From Leucobacter sp. wl10 (lineage in GTDB: Bacteria; Actinomycetota; Actinomycetes; Actinomycetales; Microbacteriaceae), in assembly GCF_003569785.1 (NCBI RefSeq), contig NZ_KZ983990.1, positions 124,001 to 188,000 of the forward strand: a stretch of DNA of 64,000 nt, read 5' to 3'. Both the position numbers and the translations under genes were made by a program. Shown here piece by piece: positions 32,223 through 41,080 of the stretch (positions are counted from its first letter, which is position 1; the number at the start of each line of letters is the position of its first letter). Under the pieces are notes generated by a model, which saw only the letters and a list, made by a program, of their open reading frames with translations, made no database searches and was not told the origin of the DNA.

Positions 32223-34258
32223 CAGTTGACCTCCTCCAGATGGATGCGGATGTTGAACCACTCGTCGATCTCGGCGCGGGCGCCCGGCGGAACGACGGTG
32301 GTGGAATCGAGCTGGGTGATGATGACGGGCCCCTCGAAGCGCGTGCCCGCGGCGAGCGCGACCCGCTCGTAGACCGGGGTGTCGATCCACTCGTGCCCAA
32401 AGTATGCGGCCCGTCGCTCGACCGGATCGCCGGGCCCCTGCGGCACCGGCTGCGCCGGCCGGAAGGACGGCTTCGGGGTCTTGCCGATCGCGGTGAGGTG
32501 CAGCTGGTACACCTCGACCGGGGCGTCGTCCTGTCGGAAGTTGAACTCCCGTTCGTACTGCTCGTGGAAGGTGCGCACCGCCTGCTGCAGCGCCCCGCGG
32601 CCGCGACCCATGGGCACCTGGAGCGAACGCCACTGGCCGGAGTAGCGCATCGAGATCTTGCGCTGCAGGACCGCGTCCTCGTCGGAGACGCCCTCGTGCC
32701 GCAGCCGCGCGGAGGCCTCGGTCTCGAGCGCGACGAAGGCCTCCTCGATCCCCTCCTCATCGGCGGCGGAGGCGAGGCCGGTGCGCATCTGCGCCAGGTC
32801 GTGCTGGATGTCGACGAGCAGGCACCCCATGGCCGAGGTGACGCCGGGGCTCGGCGGAACGACGACCGTGGGGATCCCGAGCTCTCTGGCGACATCGGCG
32901 CCGTGGAGCGCCCCCGCACCGCCGAAGGCGAGCAGCGCGAAGTCTCGCGGATCGTAGCCGCGGCGGATCGAGACGAGGCGCACCGCGTCGGCCATGTTCG
33001 CGTTGGCCACCGAGACGATGGCCTGCGCGGCCTCCTCGAGGCCCATGCCGAGAGGCTCCGCGATCACCCTGCGGATCGCCTCCTCGGCGAGTCTCCGGTC
33101 CAGCTGCTTCATGCCGCCCGCGAGCGAGGTTCCGAGCCTTCCCAGAACGAGGTTGGCATCGGTGTTGGTCGGCTGGTCGCCGCCGGTGCCGTAGCAGGCC
33201 GGGCCGGGATCCGCGCCCGCGGACTGGGGGCCGTTGCGGAGCGACCCGGCGATGTCGATGTGGGCCAGGGATCCGCCGCCGGCGCCGATCGTGAGCACCT
33301 CGATGGACGGGAAGATGATGGGGTGGCCGTACTCCACCTGCCACTCCTGCGCGACGCGCAGCTCGCCGTCGGCGACGAGGGAGATGTCGGTGGAGGTGCC
33401 GCCCATGTCGAGGCTCACCGCGTTGTCGTAGCCGCACTGCTGGGCGATGTGCTTCGCGGAGATCGCGCCGGCGGCGATGCCGGAGGCGGCGAGGCGCACG
33501 GGGAACTTCTCCACCAGCCGCGGCGTCATCGATCCGCCGCCCGAGTGGAGGAGGAGCAGGTCGCCCCGGTAGCCTCCCTGCTTGAGCTGCGCGGCGAGCC
33601 GGTTGACGTAGCCCGACACGAGCGGCGCGAGCACCGCGTTCGCGACCGCGGTGTTGAAGCGGGGGTACTCGAAGATCTCGGGCAGGATCTCGGCCGAGGT
33701 CGAGACCGTGGCGTCCGGGATCATCTCCTCGAGGATCTCCCGCATGCGGGTCTCGTGGTCCGGGTTGGCGTAGGAGTTGAGGAAGCAGACCGCGATCGTC
33801 TTCACCCCGCGCCGCTTCAGCAGCTCGGCGAGCTCCCGCGCCTCGGCCTCGTCGAGCGGGGTGACGGTCTTGCCCAGGTAGTCGACGCGCTCGGTCACCT
33901 CGAAGCGGTCGCGTCGACGGATATAGGGGGCGGAGACGTCCTTGTAGGCGTCCCAGAGGTCGTCCTTCGTGCCGTCCCGGATCTCCAGAACGTCTCGGAA
34001 GCCCCTGGTCGTGACGAGGGCCGCGGCCGGGAAGTTCCGGGTGATGAGCGCGTTGGTGGCGACGGTGGTGCCGTGCGAGAACAGGCTGACATCGCCGAGG
34101 TCGATCTCGCCCCGCTCCACGCCGTTCATCACGGCGACCATCGGATCGTGCGGCGTCGACGGCACCTTCGTCACTCGCATCTGCTGGGTGTCGTCCTCGA
34201 AGATGCACACGTCGGTGAAGGTTCCGCCGACGTCCACGGCGACACGGACACTGCTCAT
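32222..34258 (-). CDS. hyuA: Hydantoinase A / 5-oxoprolinase alpha-type subunit
   Basis: A 678-residue HyuA protein with an ASKHA ATPase fold. It has VRVAVDVGGTFTDVCIFED (phosphate 1), SHGTTVATNALI, SLDMGGTSTDISLV (phosphate 2), TIGAGGGSLAHID and FGGAGALHGADVARELGI. It would phosphorylate the ring carbonyl, with HyuB completing hydrolysis. ATG 34258 has AGGAGG upstream; the frame extending to 34303 is not needed. First gene of the hyuAB pair, divergent from the second PucR gene. Confidence 0.94.
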   Translation of the reverse strand: MSSVRVAVDVGGTFTDVCIFEDDTQQMRVTKVPSTPHDPMVAVMNGVERGEIDLGDVSLFSHGTTVATNALITRNFPAAALVTTRGFRDVLEIRDGTKDDLWDAYKDVSAPYIRRRDRFEVTERVDYLGKTVTPLDEAEARELAELLKRRGVKTIAVCFLNSYANPDHETRMREILEEMIPDATVSTSAEILPEIFEYPRFNTAVANAVLAPLVSGYVNRLAAQLKQGGYRGDLLLLHSGGGSMTPRLVEKFPVRLAASGIAAGAISAKHIAQQCGYDNAVSLDMGGTSTDISLVADGELRVAQEWQVEYGHPIIFPSIEVLTIGAGGGSLAHIDIAGSLRNGPQSAGADPGPACYGTGGDQPTNTDANLVLGRLGTSLAGGMKQLDRRLAEEAIRRVIAEPLGMGLEEAAQAIVSVANANMADAVRLVSIRRGYDPRDFALLAFGGAGALHGADVARELGIPTVVVPPSPGVTSAMGCLLVDIQHDLAQMRTGLASAADEEGIEEAFVALETEASARLRHEGVSDEDAVLQRKISMRYSGQWRSLQVPMGRGRGALQQAVRTFHEQYEREFNFRQDDAPVEVYQLHLTAIGKTPKPSFRPAQPVPQGPGDPVERRAAYFGHEWIDTPVYERVALAAGTRFEGPVIITQLDSTTVVPPGARAEIDEWFNIRIHLEEVN

Positions 34259-34436
34259 GACTTCCTCCTGAAAGTTCCTCGTCGAGTTCCGGGATGCCTT
34301 CAACGATGGATCGATCGGGCGCGGCGGTCACTGGAGAATGCGAAGCTTTCCCGCATCCCAGTTGTGAAAACTCCAAGAAATGCGCGATGATTCTGCCGAG
34401 AAACATCCCCTTCGCACAATTCCGGGAGAATCGACG

Positions 34437-35660
34437 ATGACCCCCGACGTGAACACCCAGGCCGAAGTCGAGCGCTTGCGCACGACTCTCGAGATCACCA
34501 ACACCCTGCTCGCGGCCGTCTCCTCGCCCGATCCCGTGCACGCTCTCGTCTCCCGCATCGGGACCGTCTGCCGCGGCGCCGCCGTCATCTACGACTTCGA
34601 GGGATCCGTCATCGCGAGCACCGGCGAGGCGCCGACCCAGCTCATCTGGAACGAGATCGCCGCCACCAACCGCGGCGAGCTCGACATCCGGATCGGGCGG
34701 TGGCGCGTCGTCACCCGGAGGGTCGCCCTGCGCGACGGGATCCACGTCATCGCCGCGGCGAGCCGGGGAGGCGAGCGGCTCGAGCGCATCGGCGAGCTCC
34801 TGCTCGACACCTCGGAGCGGCTGCTCGGCGCCCTCCACGGCATCCAGTACGGGGCGACGCTGCGCGATCGGCGCGACAACGAACAGCTCATCGCGACGCT
34901 CCACGACGGCATACTCCCCTCGAGGGAGCACCGGTTCTGGACCCGGATCGCCCAGTTCGGCTTCCCCGCCTACGCGCCGGTGCGAGCGCTGGAGCTCGTT
35001 CCGCTCGGCGAGGCCTCGGCCGGCGAGGCCCACGTCGCGCACCTCGTGGGCAGAGCGCGATCCGACGACGTCCCGCTGCTGATCATGCTCCATCGGGCGG
35101 ACGCCGACTCGCCCGCCGTCATCGCGGCCCTGGTCCCCGACTCGGCCGCCAGCGGGCGGTGGATCGACGCGATGTCGGAGCGCTACCTCGTGGGAGCCTC
35201 GGGAACGTTCACCGCGCTGGCGCAGACTCCGGACGGCGCGCGCGAAGCCGAGACCGCCCTCGGGATCGGCCGGCAGTGGGCCCGTGCGACCGAGCACCCC
35301 GAGCGGCTCGGACCGATCCGGATCGACCGGATAGACCTCTCCACCTGGCTGCTCTCCCATGTCGACCCCCGGCAGCTGCAGGAGCGCATCGCCCGCACCC
35401 TCGACCCGATCGGCTCGCCGCTGCTGCGCGAGACGCTCATCGCCTTCCTCGCGGCCGAGCAGAATGTCGCCCGCACGGCCGAGGCGCTCTTCGTGCACCC
35501 GAACACCATCCGGTACCGGCTGAGCCGGATCGAGGAGGCGATCGGCATGCCCGTCGCCTCGGCGATGGCGATGTCGAACTTCGTGCTCGCCCTCTACCCG
35601 GCGCTCGTCGGCGTCGCGGCGAAGCACCGGCGGCTCGACCTGCACGACCCGATGCCGTAG
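34437..35660 (+). CDS. PucR/CdaR-family transcriptional regulator
   Basis: A 407-residue regulator with a GAF-like N-terminal region (about 20-150: LEITNTLLAAVSSPDPVHALVSRIG), a CdaR/GGDEF-like middle, and a C-terminal PucR HTH_30 (ARTAEALFVHPNTIRYRLSRIEEAIG). ATG 34437 has GGGAG eight bases upstream. Divergent from hyuA across about 180 bases, it probably controls hyuAB. It has a different sensory domain from the PucR at 27096. Confidence 0.9.
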   Translation: MTPDVNTQAEVERLRTTLEITNTLLAAVSSPDPVHALVSRIGTVCRGAAVIYDFEGSVIASTGEAPTQLIWNEIAATNRGELDIRIGRWRVVTRRVALRDGIHVIAAASRGGERLERIGELLLDTSERLLGALHGIQYGATLRDRRDNEQLIATLHDGILPSREHRFWTRIAQFGFPAYAPVRALELVPLGEASAGEAHVAHLVGRARSDDVPLLIMLHRADADSPAVIAALVPDSAASGRWIDAMSERYLVGASGTFTALAQTPDGAREAETALGIGRQWARATEHPERLGPIRIDRIDLSTWLLSHVDPRQLQERIARTLDPIGSPLLRETLIAFLAAEQNVARTAEALFVHPNTIRYRLSRIEEAIGMPVASAMAMSNFVLALYPALVGVAAKHRRLDLHDPMP

Positions 35661-35756
35661 CGGAGCCCCGCGCCCGGCGAGCATCCCCGGAACCTGGCTA
35701 TGCTGTGAGTGCACGGCGCCGGGGCCGGGAATCCGACGCCGGGAAGGAGGAGGATC

Positions 35757-36047
35757 GTGAGCACCGGATCGCACGGAGACGTCCAGCTCGAGAACGAGCA
35801 CTTCCGCGTCACGCGGTGGACCATCGAGCCGGGCGGCGCGATCCCGATGCACCGCCACGAGCACGAGTACGTCGTGGTGCCCCTCGTCACCGACACTATG
35901 CACGTGACGAACGCCGACGGCAGCGAGGCCGTAGCCGAGCTCACCGCCGGCCGGAGCTACACGCGCCCCGCGGGCTCGGAGCACCGGGTGGAGAATCGAG
36001 CCTCAACGGCTCCCATCGTCTTCGTCGAGGTGGAGCGGCTCTCGTGA
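35757..36047 (+). CDS. Small cupin-fold protein
   Basis: A 96-residue single-domain cupin. The metal-binding first motif is IEPGGAIPMHRHEHEYVVVPL and the second motif is around RPAGSEHRVEN. GTG 35757 is preceded by AAGGAGGAGG. A -10-like TATGCT (35698-35703) lies upstream. It overlaps the GNAT gene by four bases (GTGA). Function unknown; similar proteins are often annotated as cytoplasmic metal-binding cupins. Confidence 0.85.
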   Translation: MSTGSHGDVQLENEHFRVTRWTIEPGGAIPMHRHEHEYVVVPLVTDTMHVTNADGSEAVAELTAGRSYTRPAGSEHRVENRASTAPIVFVEVERLS

Positions 36048-36520
36048 GCGCGGGGGCAGCCGCGGGCCGGGGCGAGGCGTCGGTCAGGTTCGTCGCCGAG
36101 GCCGACCGCGACGCGTGGGCCGCCCTGTACCGCGGATACCGCGACTTCTACGGCAAGCCGCACGACCCCGCGGTGTACGAGACCGTGTGGGGCTGGCTCA
36201 TGGACCCCGCGCACGAGAGCCGCTGCCTGGTCGCCGAGGTCGACGGCGCGGTAGTCGGGATCGGGCACTTCCGGCGTTTCGCGCGCCCCATCGACGGCGG
36301 GTACGGGCTGTATCTCGACGACCTCTTCACCGCGCCCGAGGCGCGCGGAACCGGAGCGGCGTCCGCGATCCTGCGCCGCCTCGGCGGCATCGCGCGCGAT
36401 GAGGGCGCCGCGCTCGTGCGCTGGATCACCGCCGAGAGCAACGCCGCCGCGCGCAGCCTCTACGACCGCGTCGCCGCGCAGACCGCCTGGGTCACCTACG
36501 ACCTCCCGCCGTCGGAGTAG
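36044..36520 (+). CDS. GNAT-family N-acetyltransferase
   Basis: A 158-residue acetyltransferase. LYLDDLFTAPEARGTGAASAILRRL carries the acetyl-CoA pyrophosphate loop (R/Q-x-x-G-x-G/A), and ITAESNAAARSLYDRVA is the C-terminal helix typical of the RimI-like/diamine acetyltransferase branch. GTG 36044 overlaps the cupin gene. The substrate is probably an amine or amino acid. It ends six bases before the convergent thioesterase stop. Confidence 0.88.
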   Translation: MSAGAAAGRGEASVRFVAEADRDAWAALYRGYRDFYGKPHDPAVYETVWGWLMDPAHESRCLVAEVDGAVVGIGHFRRFARPIDGGYGLYLDDLFTAPEARGTGAASAILRRLGGIARDEGAALVRWITAESNAAARSLYDRVAAQTAWVTYDLPPSE

Positions 36521-36526
36521 CCGCGC

Positions 36527-36925
36527 TCAGGCGCGCAGCCGCTCGGTTCCGCCCGTGGTCGCGACGCGCCCGTGCACGACCGGGCGGCCGTCGCGATCCA
36601 CCGACACGAACACGATGCGCTCGAGGGTGAGCACCTCCTGCCCGGTGACCGCGTTCTCGACGCGGCACGCGAGCGTGATCGAGGTGCGCCCGAACCCGAC
36701 GACCCGGTACTCGAGCTCGAGCAGGTCGCCGCGGTCGGCGCGCGACGAGAAGTCGATCGCGGACATGTGCCGCGTCACCACGTCGACGGTACCGAGCTGC
36801 GCCACCGCGACGATCGCCGCCTCCTCGTCGACCCACTGCAGCAGGCGCCCGCCGAAGAGCGCCCCGTGCTGGTTGAGATCCTCCGGTTTGACCCACTTGC
36901 GCACGATGTGCCGGTACTCGCTCAT
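36527..36925 (-). CDS. Acyl-CoA thioesterase (hotdog fold, YciA/BACH-like)
   Basis: A 132-residue single hotdog domain: LNQHGALFGGRLLQWVDEEAAIVA is the active-site helix with the conserved N-x-x-G-x-x-F-G-G-x-L-x-x-W-x-D pattern, followed by FSSRADRGDLLELEYRVV. It hydrolyses acyl-CoAs in the cytoplasm. ATG 36925 is six bases after TAGGCT (minus strand, 36932-36937), so leaderless. Confidence 0.92.
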   Translation of the reverse strand: MSEYRHIVRKWVKPEDLNQHGALFGGRLLQWVDEEAAIVAVAQLGTVDVVTRHMSAIDFSSRADRGDLLELEYRVVGFGRTSITLACRVENAVTGQEVLTLERIVFVSVDRDGRPVVHGRVATTGGTERLRA

Positions 36926-36979
36926 GCCCTCAGCCTACGCGCGAGGGGGATCGGGTCGGCGCGGCGCCCGGATCGCCGC

Positions 36980-38506
36980 TCACGCCCGCGGGAACACCGG
37001 CGGGAACAGCTCCGCCTCGCGCGATCCGGCGGGCGCGGCGAGGGCGTCGCGCTCGGGGTAGGCGGCGCGCAGCTTCTCGAAGACGCGCTGCCCCTCCGCG
37101 CGCAGCGCCTCCTCGTCGACTCCGGGGATGCGGCCGTCGCGCATCACGACGCGCCCCGCCACCATGCTGAAGCGGGCGTCGCGCGCGGTGCCGGCGAGCA
37201 CGAGCGTGCGCACGGGGTCGTCGACGGCGCCCGTGCGCAGGTCGCTCAGCGAGAACGCCACCAGGTCGGCGGCCGCACCCGGCGCGATGCGACCGAGATC
37301 GGGCCGCCGCAGCGCCCGGGCCCCTCCGAGCGTCGCCGCCTCGACGTACTCGGCGAGCAGCCCGCGCCCGAGGTCGCCGTGCTGGGCCTTCGAGAGCTGC
37401 ACGCCCGCGTCGATGGCGCGCACCAGGTCGGGCGGGAAGGAGTCGGTGCCGAGCGCGACGTTCACCCCGGCGTCGAGGTACTGCGAGAGCCGTTCGAGCC
37501 AGAAGGCGTAGCGGGCGTTGGTGAGCGGGCAGTGCACGACGGTGGCGCCCGCGGCGGCGAGGCGGGCGAGGTCGCCGCGATCCTCGCCGTGCACATTGGG
37601 GTGCACGTCGAGGTAGACGCCGTGGGCGAGGAGCAGCCGCTCGTTCAGCAGGCCGGCGCGCTCGATGAGCCCGAGCGGCGTCGCGTCGCGCTCGGCGGCG
37701 AGGATGCCGATCTCGGAGTCGAGCCCCTGGGTCGCGTGCACGCGCACCAGCGCGTCGCGCTCGGCCGACGCCTCGGCGGTGCGGGCGAGGATCGCATCGC
37801 TCACGGTCTCGACCCGGCACGGCGCGAGCACGCCTGTGATGAGCGGGTCGCCGAGCGCCTCGGCGGTGTCGAGGAAGCGCACCGCGTCGGCGAAGCCGGC
37901 CTCGCCGAGCGCCTCGTCCCAGTGGATGCCGTGCGAGCCGTCGGCGCGCGTCACGTGCGCGCCCGACCGGTACGAGGGGCCGAGGAAGACCCGGATGCCG
38001 AGCTCGCTCGCGGTGCGCGCGGTGTCGAGCAGGTCGTCGTGGGTCTCGGCCCACGCGCCGTGGATCTCGGTGGCGATGGGCATCGCGCTCGTGATCCCGT
38101 GCAGGATCAGCTGCACGAGTCCGTACCGGCGCAGCGCGCTGCGCTCGCCGGGGGTGAGCACCTCGCGCGGGTCGCGTGCGTACGCGGCCGACCACTCGAG
38201 CCGCGCCTCGTGCGCGGGGCTCCACCACGAGTCGAGCAGCAGGTGGTCGATGTCGACCAGCCCCTCGAGATCGATGAGGCCCGGCATGAGCAGGCTCTCG
38301 CCGAGGTCGATCACCTCGTCGGCTGCCGCCGCGAGGGCTTCGCCTTCGGCCCCGCCCGCCACCGCCTCGATGCGCTCGCCCCGCGCGAGCACCACCGCGC
38401 CGCGCAGCTCGGCGAAGCCCCCGCGAGCCTCGTCGAACACGATCGCGAAGGCGGCGCGCACGGCAACCGAGCGCTCGCGGGCGACCCCGCGCTCCGCGGC
38501 GCTCAC
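36980..38506 (-). CDS. Amidohydrolase-superfamily protein lacking the first HxH metal motif
   Basis: A 508-residue protein with the two-part amidohydrolase architecture: beta-sandwich ends flank a TIM barrel, with a C-terminal LVAFSLSDLRTG and MVAGRVVMRDGRIPGV. Barrel strand 1 reads MPGLIDLEGLVDIDHLL, where the usual PG(L/F)xDxHxH should be, so the HxH pair is missing. Later ligands are recognisable: VRVHATQG, LAHGVYL, and LGTDSFPPD with Asp. It could be a mononuclear variant or have another function. GTG 38506 overlaps the ABC ATPase stop. It is the last gene of the peptide-type ABC operon. Confidence 0.85.
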   Translation of the reverse strand: MSAAERGVARERSVAVRAAFAIVFDEARGGFAELRGAVVLARGERIEAVAGGAEGEALAAAADEVIDLGESLLMPGLIDLEGLVDIDHLLLDSWWSPAHEARLEWSAAYARDPREVLTPGERSALRRYGLVQLILHGITSAMPIATEIHGAWAETHDDLLDTARTASELGIRVFLGPSYRSGAHVTRADGSHGIHWDEALGEAGFADAVRFLDTAEALGDPLITGVLAPCRVETVSDAILARTAEASAERDALVRVHATQGLDSEIGILAAERDATPLGLIERAGLLNERLLLAHGVYLDVHPNVHGEDRGDLARLAAAGATVVHCPLTNARYAFWLERLSQYLDAGVNVALGTDSFPPDLVRAIDAGVQLSKAQHGDLGRGLLAEYVEAATLGGARALRRPDLGRIAPGAAADLVAFSLSDLRTGAVDDPVRTLVLAGTARDARFSMVAGRVVMRDGRIPGVDEEALRAEGQRVFEKLRAAYPERDALAAPAGSREAELFPPVFPRA

Positions 38507-39345
38507 GAGGCCAGCCGCTCCCGCCGCACCGGCTTCCACCCGGGCCCGGGCACCGCGGCGCGCAGTGCGCGCGTGTACGGGTGGGTCGGGTTCGCCAGCA
38601 GCTCGGCCGTGACGCCCCGGTCCACCACCAGTCCGTTCTCCATCACGATCATGCGGTCCGAGATCTGGTTGACCACGGCGAGGTCGTGCGAGATGAACAG
38701 GTAGCTGATCCGCCGCTGCGCCTTGATGTCGGCGAGCAGGTTGAGGATCTGCGCCTGGATCGAGACGTCGAGCGCGGCGACCGCCTCGTCGAGCACGATC
38801 ACCTTCGGGTCGGCGGCGAGCGCTCGCGCGATGGCGACGCGCTGCCGCTGCCCGCCCGAGAGCTCCCTGGGCAGGCGGTCGAAGAAGCGCTGCGGCAGGC
38901 CGACGGCGTCGAGGATCTCCTGCGCGCGGGCGCGCAGGCCGCCGCGGTCGCCCTCAGCGGCATGCAGCCGGAGGTTGCCGAGGATCACGTCGCCGATGCG
39001 CTGCCTGCCGTTGAGCGAGGAGTACGGGTCCTGGAAGACGTACTGCACCTCGCGCGCCCGCGCTCGACGGTCGCGCAGGCGCTTGGGCGGCCGCGAACGA
39101 TCCTGCCCGTCCACGGTCACAGTGCCGCTCGTCACCGTCTCGAGCCCCACGATCATGCGGGCGACGGTGGTCTTGCCCGATCCCGACTCCCCCACGATCG
39201 CGAGGCACTCATCGGGCAGCAGCTCGAACGAGACGCCGTCGACGGCGACGACGTCCTCGCCCTTCGTGCCGCGCGGCGCGGGGAACACCTTGCGCAGCTC
39301 GCTCACCGAGATGAGCGGCCCGGCGCCCTGGTCTTCGACGTTCAC
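38503..39345 (-). CDS. Peptide/nickel-type ABC transporter ATPase (OppF-like)
   Basis: A 280-residue ATPase. Walker A GESGSGKTT, signature LSGGQRQR and Walker B VIVLDEAVAALD are intact, as is the late ISHDLAVV switch. The C-terminal extension is the oligopeptide-type NPTHPYTRALRAAVP motif. The Walker B glutamate is followed by AVAALD, not the usual PTSALD. GTG 39345 overlaps the OppD-like stop by four bases. Works as a heterodimer with the next ATPase. Confidence 0.93.
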   Translation of the reverse strand: MNVEDQGAGPLISVSELRKVFPAPRGTKGEDVVAVDGVSFELLPDECLAIVGESGSGKTTVARMIVGLETVTSGTVTVDGQDRSRPPKRLRDRRARAREVQYVFQDPYSSLNGRQRIGDVILGNLRLHAAEGDRGGLRARAQEILDAVGLPQRFFDRLPRELSGGQRQRVAIARALAADPKVIVLDEAVAALDVSIQAQILNLLADIKAQRRISYLFISHDLAVVNQISDRMIVMENGLVVDRGVTAELLANPTHPYTRALRAAVPGPGWKPVRRERLAS

Positions 39346-40199
39346 GGGGTGATCCTCGCCTTCAGTTCCTGATGCAGCTCGAGGTTGTACTCGAGCACGG
39401 GCAGCCGGTCGAGCCGCTGCTCGATGCTGGGGCGCGCGCCCAGCAGCTCCTTCGTGTAGGGGTGGGTGGGTGCGTCGTAGACGTGGGCGCCCTGCTCGAC
39501 GATCTCGCCCGCGTACATGACCGCGAGCCGGTCGCAGCACGCGTTCGCGAGCTCGAGGTCGTGGGTGATGAAGAGCAGAGCGAGGCCGCGCGCGCGGCGC
39601 TGCTCGTCGAGGATCGCCATGACGTCCGACTGCGCGGTCACGTCGAGAGCCGTGGTGGGTTCGTCGGCGAGGATCAGGCGCGGCTCGGCGAGCAGCACGC
39701 TCGCGATCATCACGCGCTGCAGCAGGCCGCCCGACAGCTCGTGCGGGTACTGCCGCAGCCGCCGCTCCGGGTGCCGCACGCCGACCTCGTCGAGCAGCTG
39801 CACCGCTCGCCGCTCGGCCTCGTCCCGGTGCGCGCCCCGCTCGCGCACGAGCACCTCGGTGAGGAAGTCGCCGACGGTGTGCACCGGGTTCACGTGCGCG
39901 CGCGGATCCTGGAAGATCATGCCCACGTCGTTCGCCCGGTACTGCCGCAGCCGGGAGCGGTTCATCTGCAGCACGGATTCGCCGTCGAAGCGGATCTCGC
40001 CCCGCACCCGGAAGCCCTTGGCCAGCATGCGGGTGATGGCCCGCGTGGTGAGCGACTTGCCCGATCCGGACTCTCCGACGAGGCCGAGCGCCTCGCCGCG
40101 GTCGAGCGTGAAGGCGACGCCGTTCAGCAGGTCGAGCCGGCGGTACCCGCCGACGAGGGTGGCGTGCAGGTCTGCGACCTCGAGCAGCGGCTCGCTCAT
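39342..40199 (-). CDS. Peptide/nickel-type ABC transporter ATPase (OppD-like)
   Basis: A 285-residue ATPase with Walker A GESGSGKSL, signature LSGGLLQR, Walker B LILADEPTTALD and APTHPYTKELLGARP in the C-terminal oligopeptide extension. ATG 40199 overlaps the permease stop (ATGA). Its partner is the OppF-like ATPase encoded immediately after. Confidence 0.93.
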   Translation of the reverse strand: MSEPLLEVADLHATLVGGYRRLDLLNGVAFTLDRGEALGLVGESGSGKSLTTRAITRMLAKGFRVRGEIRFDGESVLQMNRSRLRQYRANDVGMIFQDPRAHVNPVHTVGDFLTEVLVRERGAHRDEAERRAVQLLDEVGVRHPERRLRQYPHELSGGLLQRVMIASVLLAEPRLILADEPTTALDVTAQSDVMAILDEQRRARGLALLFITHDLELANACCDRLAVMYAGEIVEQGAHVYDAPTHPYTKELLGARPSIEQRLDRLPVLEYNLELHQELKARITP

Positions 40200-41080
40200 C
40201 GGATGCTCCTTGCGTTCGAGGTGAGGCGGTCGCCGATCACGGTGATGCTCCACACGATGAGGACGATGGCGAGGCCCGCGCTGATGGCCTCGGCGGGCTG
40301 ACCGCGCAGCACCGAGTCGAAGCCGCTCTTGACCATGAGGCCGAGATCGGCGGTGGGCGGCTGCACGCCGAGTCCCAGGAACGAGACGGCGGCGAGGTCG
40401 ATCACCGCGAAGCCGAGCGAGGACACGGCCTGGGCGACCACGATGGGCTGCACGTTCGGCAGGATCTGGGTGAGGCTGATGCCGATGCCCGACTGCCCCT
40501 GCAACCACGCCGCCTGCACGTACGGCATGCCGCGCTCGCGCAGGGCCGCGCCGCGCACCACGCGCGCCACGTACGGGATGTAGCCGATCGAGAGCCCGAC
40601 CACCACCGTCATGAGGTTGGGGCCGAAGATCGCGACCGCGATGAGGCCGAACACGATGCCGGGCACCGCGAACAGCACGTCGAGCACCCACGAGATGACC
40701 GTGTCGACCCGGCCGCGGTTCCAGGCGGCGAGCAGCGCGAGCATCGTGCCGATGACCGTCGAGATGAGGATCACGAGCGTCGGCCCGAGCAGAGTGATGC
40801 GCGCCCCCCACATGAGGCGCGAGAGCAGGTCCCTGCCGAGCGCGTCGGCGCCGAGGAGGTGCTGCGCGCTCGGCCCCGAGAGCGCAGCGAGGAGGTCGGG
40901 GAAGTTGGGATCGTAGGGAGCCGCCCAGGGCGCGAGCGCCGCGACGAGCACGAACACCGCGAGCACGACGGCCGCGATGAGGCCCGGAACGCCGAGCTTG
41001 CGGGTGAGCCGCGCGAACCGGCCCGGTTGCTGCGCGACGTCGCGGGAGAGGGCGATCCGGGTGGTGCTCGGCACGGTCAT
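40196..41080 (-). CDS. Peptide/nickel-type ABC transporter permease (OppC/DppC-like)
   Basis: A 294-residue permease with one N-terminal helix, LLGADALGRDLLSRLMWGARITLLG (the DppC-type motif) and an EAA-like loop around EQ-less ERGMPYVQAAWLQGQS. About six helices. ATG 41080 overlaps the OppB-like stop (ATGA). Confidence 0.92.
   Translation of the reverse strand: MTVPSTTRIALSRDVAQQPGRFARLTRKLGVPGLIAAVVLAVFVLVAALAPWAAPYDPNFPDLLAALSGPSAQHLLGADALGRDLLSRLMWGARITLLGPTLVILISTVIGTMLALLAAWNRGRVDTVISWVLDVLFAVPGIVFGLIAVAIFGPNLMTVVVGLSIGYIPYVARVVRGAALRERGMPYVQAAWLQGQSGIGISLTQILPNVQPIVVAQAVSSLGFAVIDLAAVSFLGLGVQPPTADLGLMVKSGFDSVLRGQPAEAISAGLAIVLIVWSITVIGDRLTSNARSIR

Noticed and set aside
32757-35984. 1075-codon minus-strand frame covering the second PucR gene and part of hyuA
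   Set aside because: It lies antisense to the PucR gene and out of frame with hyuA; the composition is unlike a real protein, and both overlapped genes have strong family motifs.
34700-36520. A 606-residue protein ending in the acetyltransferase
   Set aside because: Only the part after GTG 36044 is acetyltransferase-like; the upstream portion is out of frame with the PucR and cupin genes and low in complexity.
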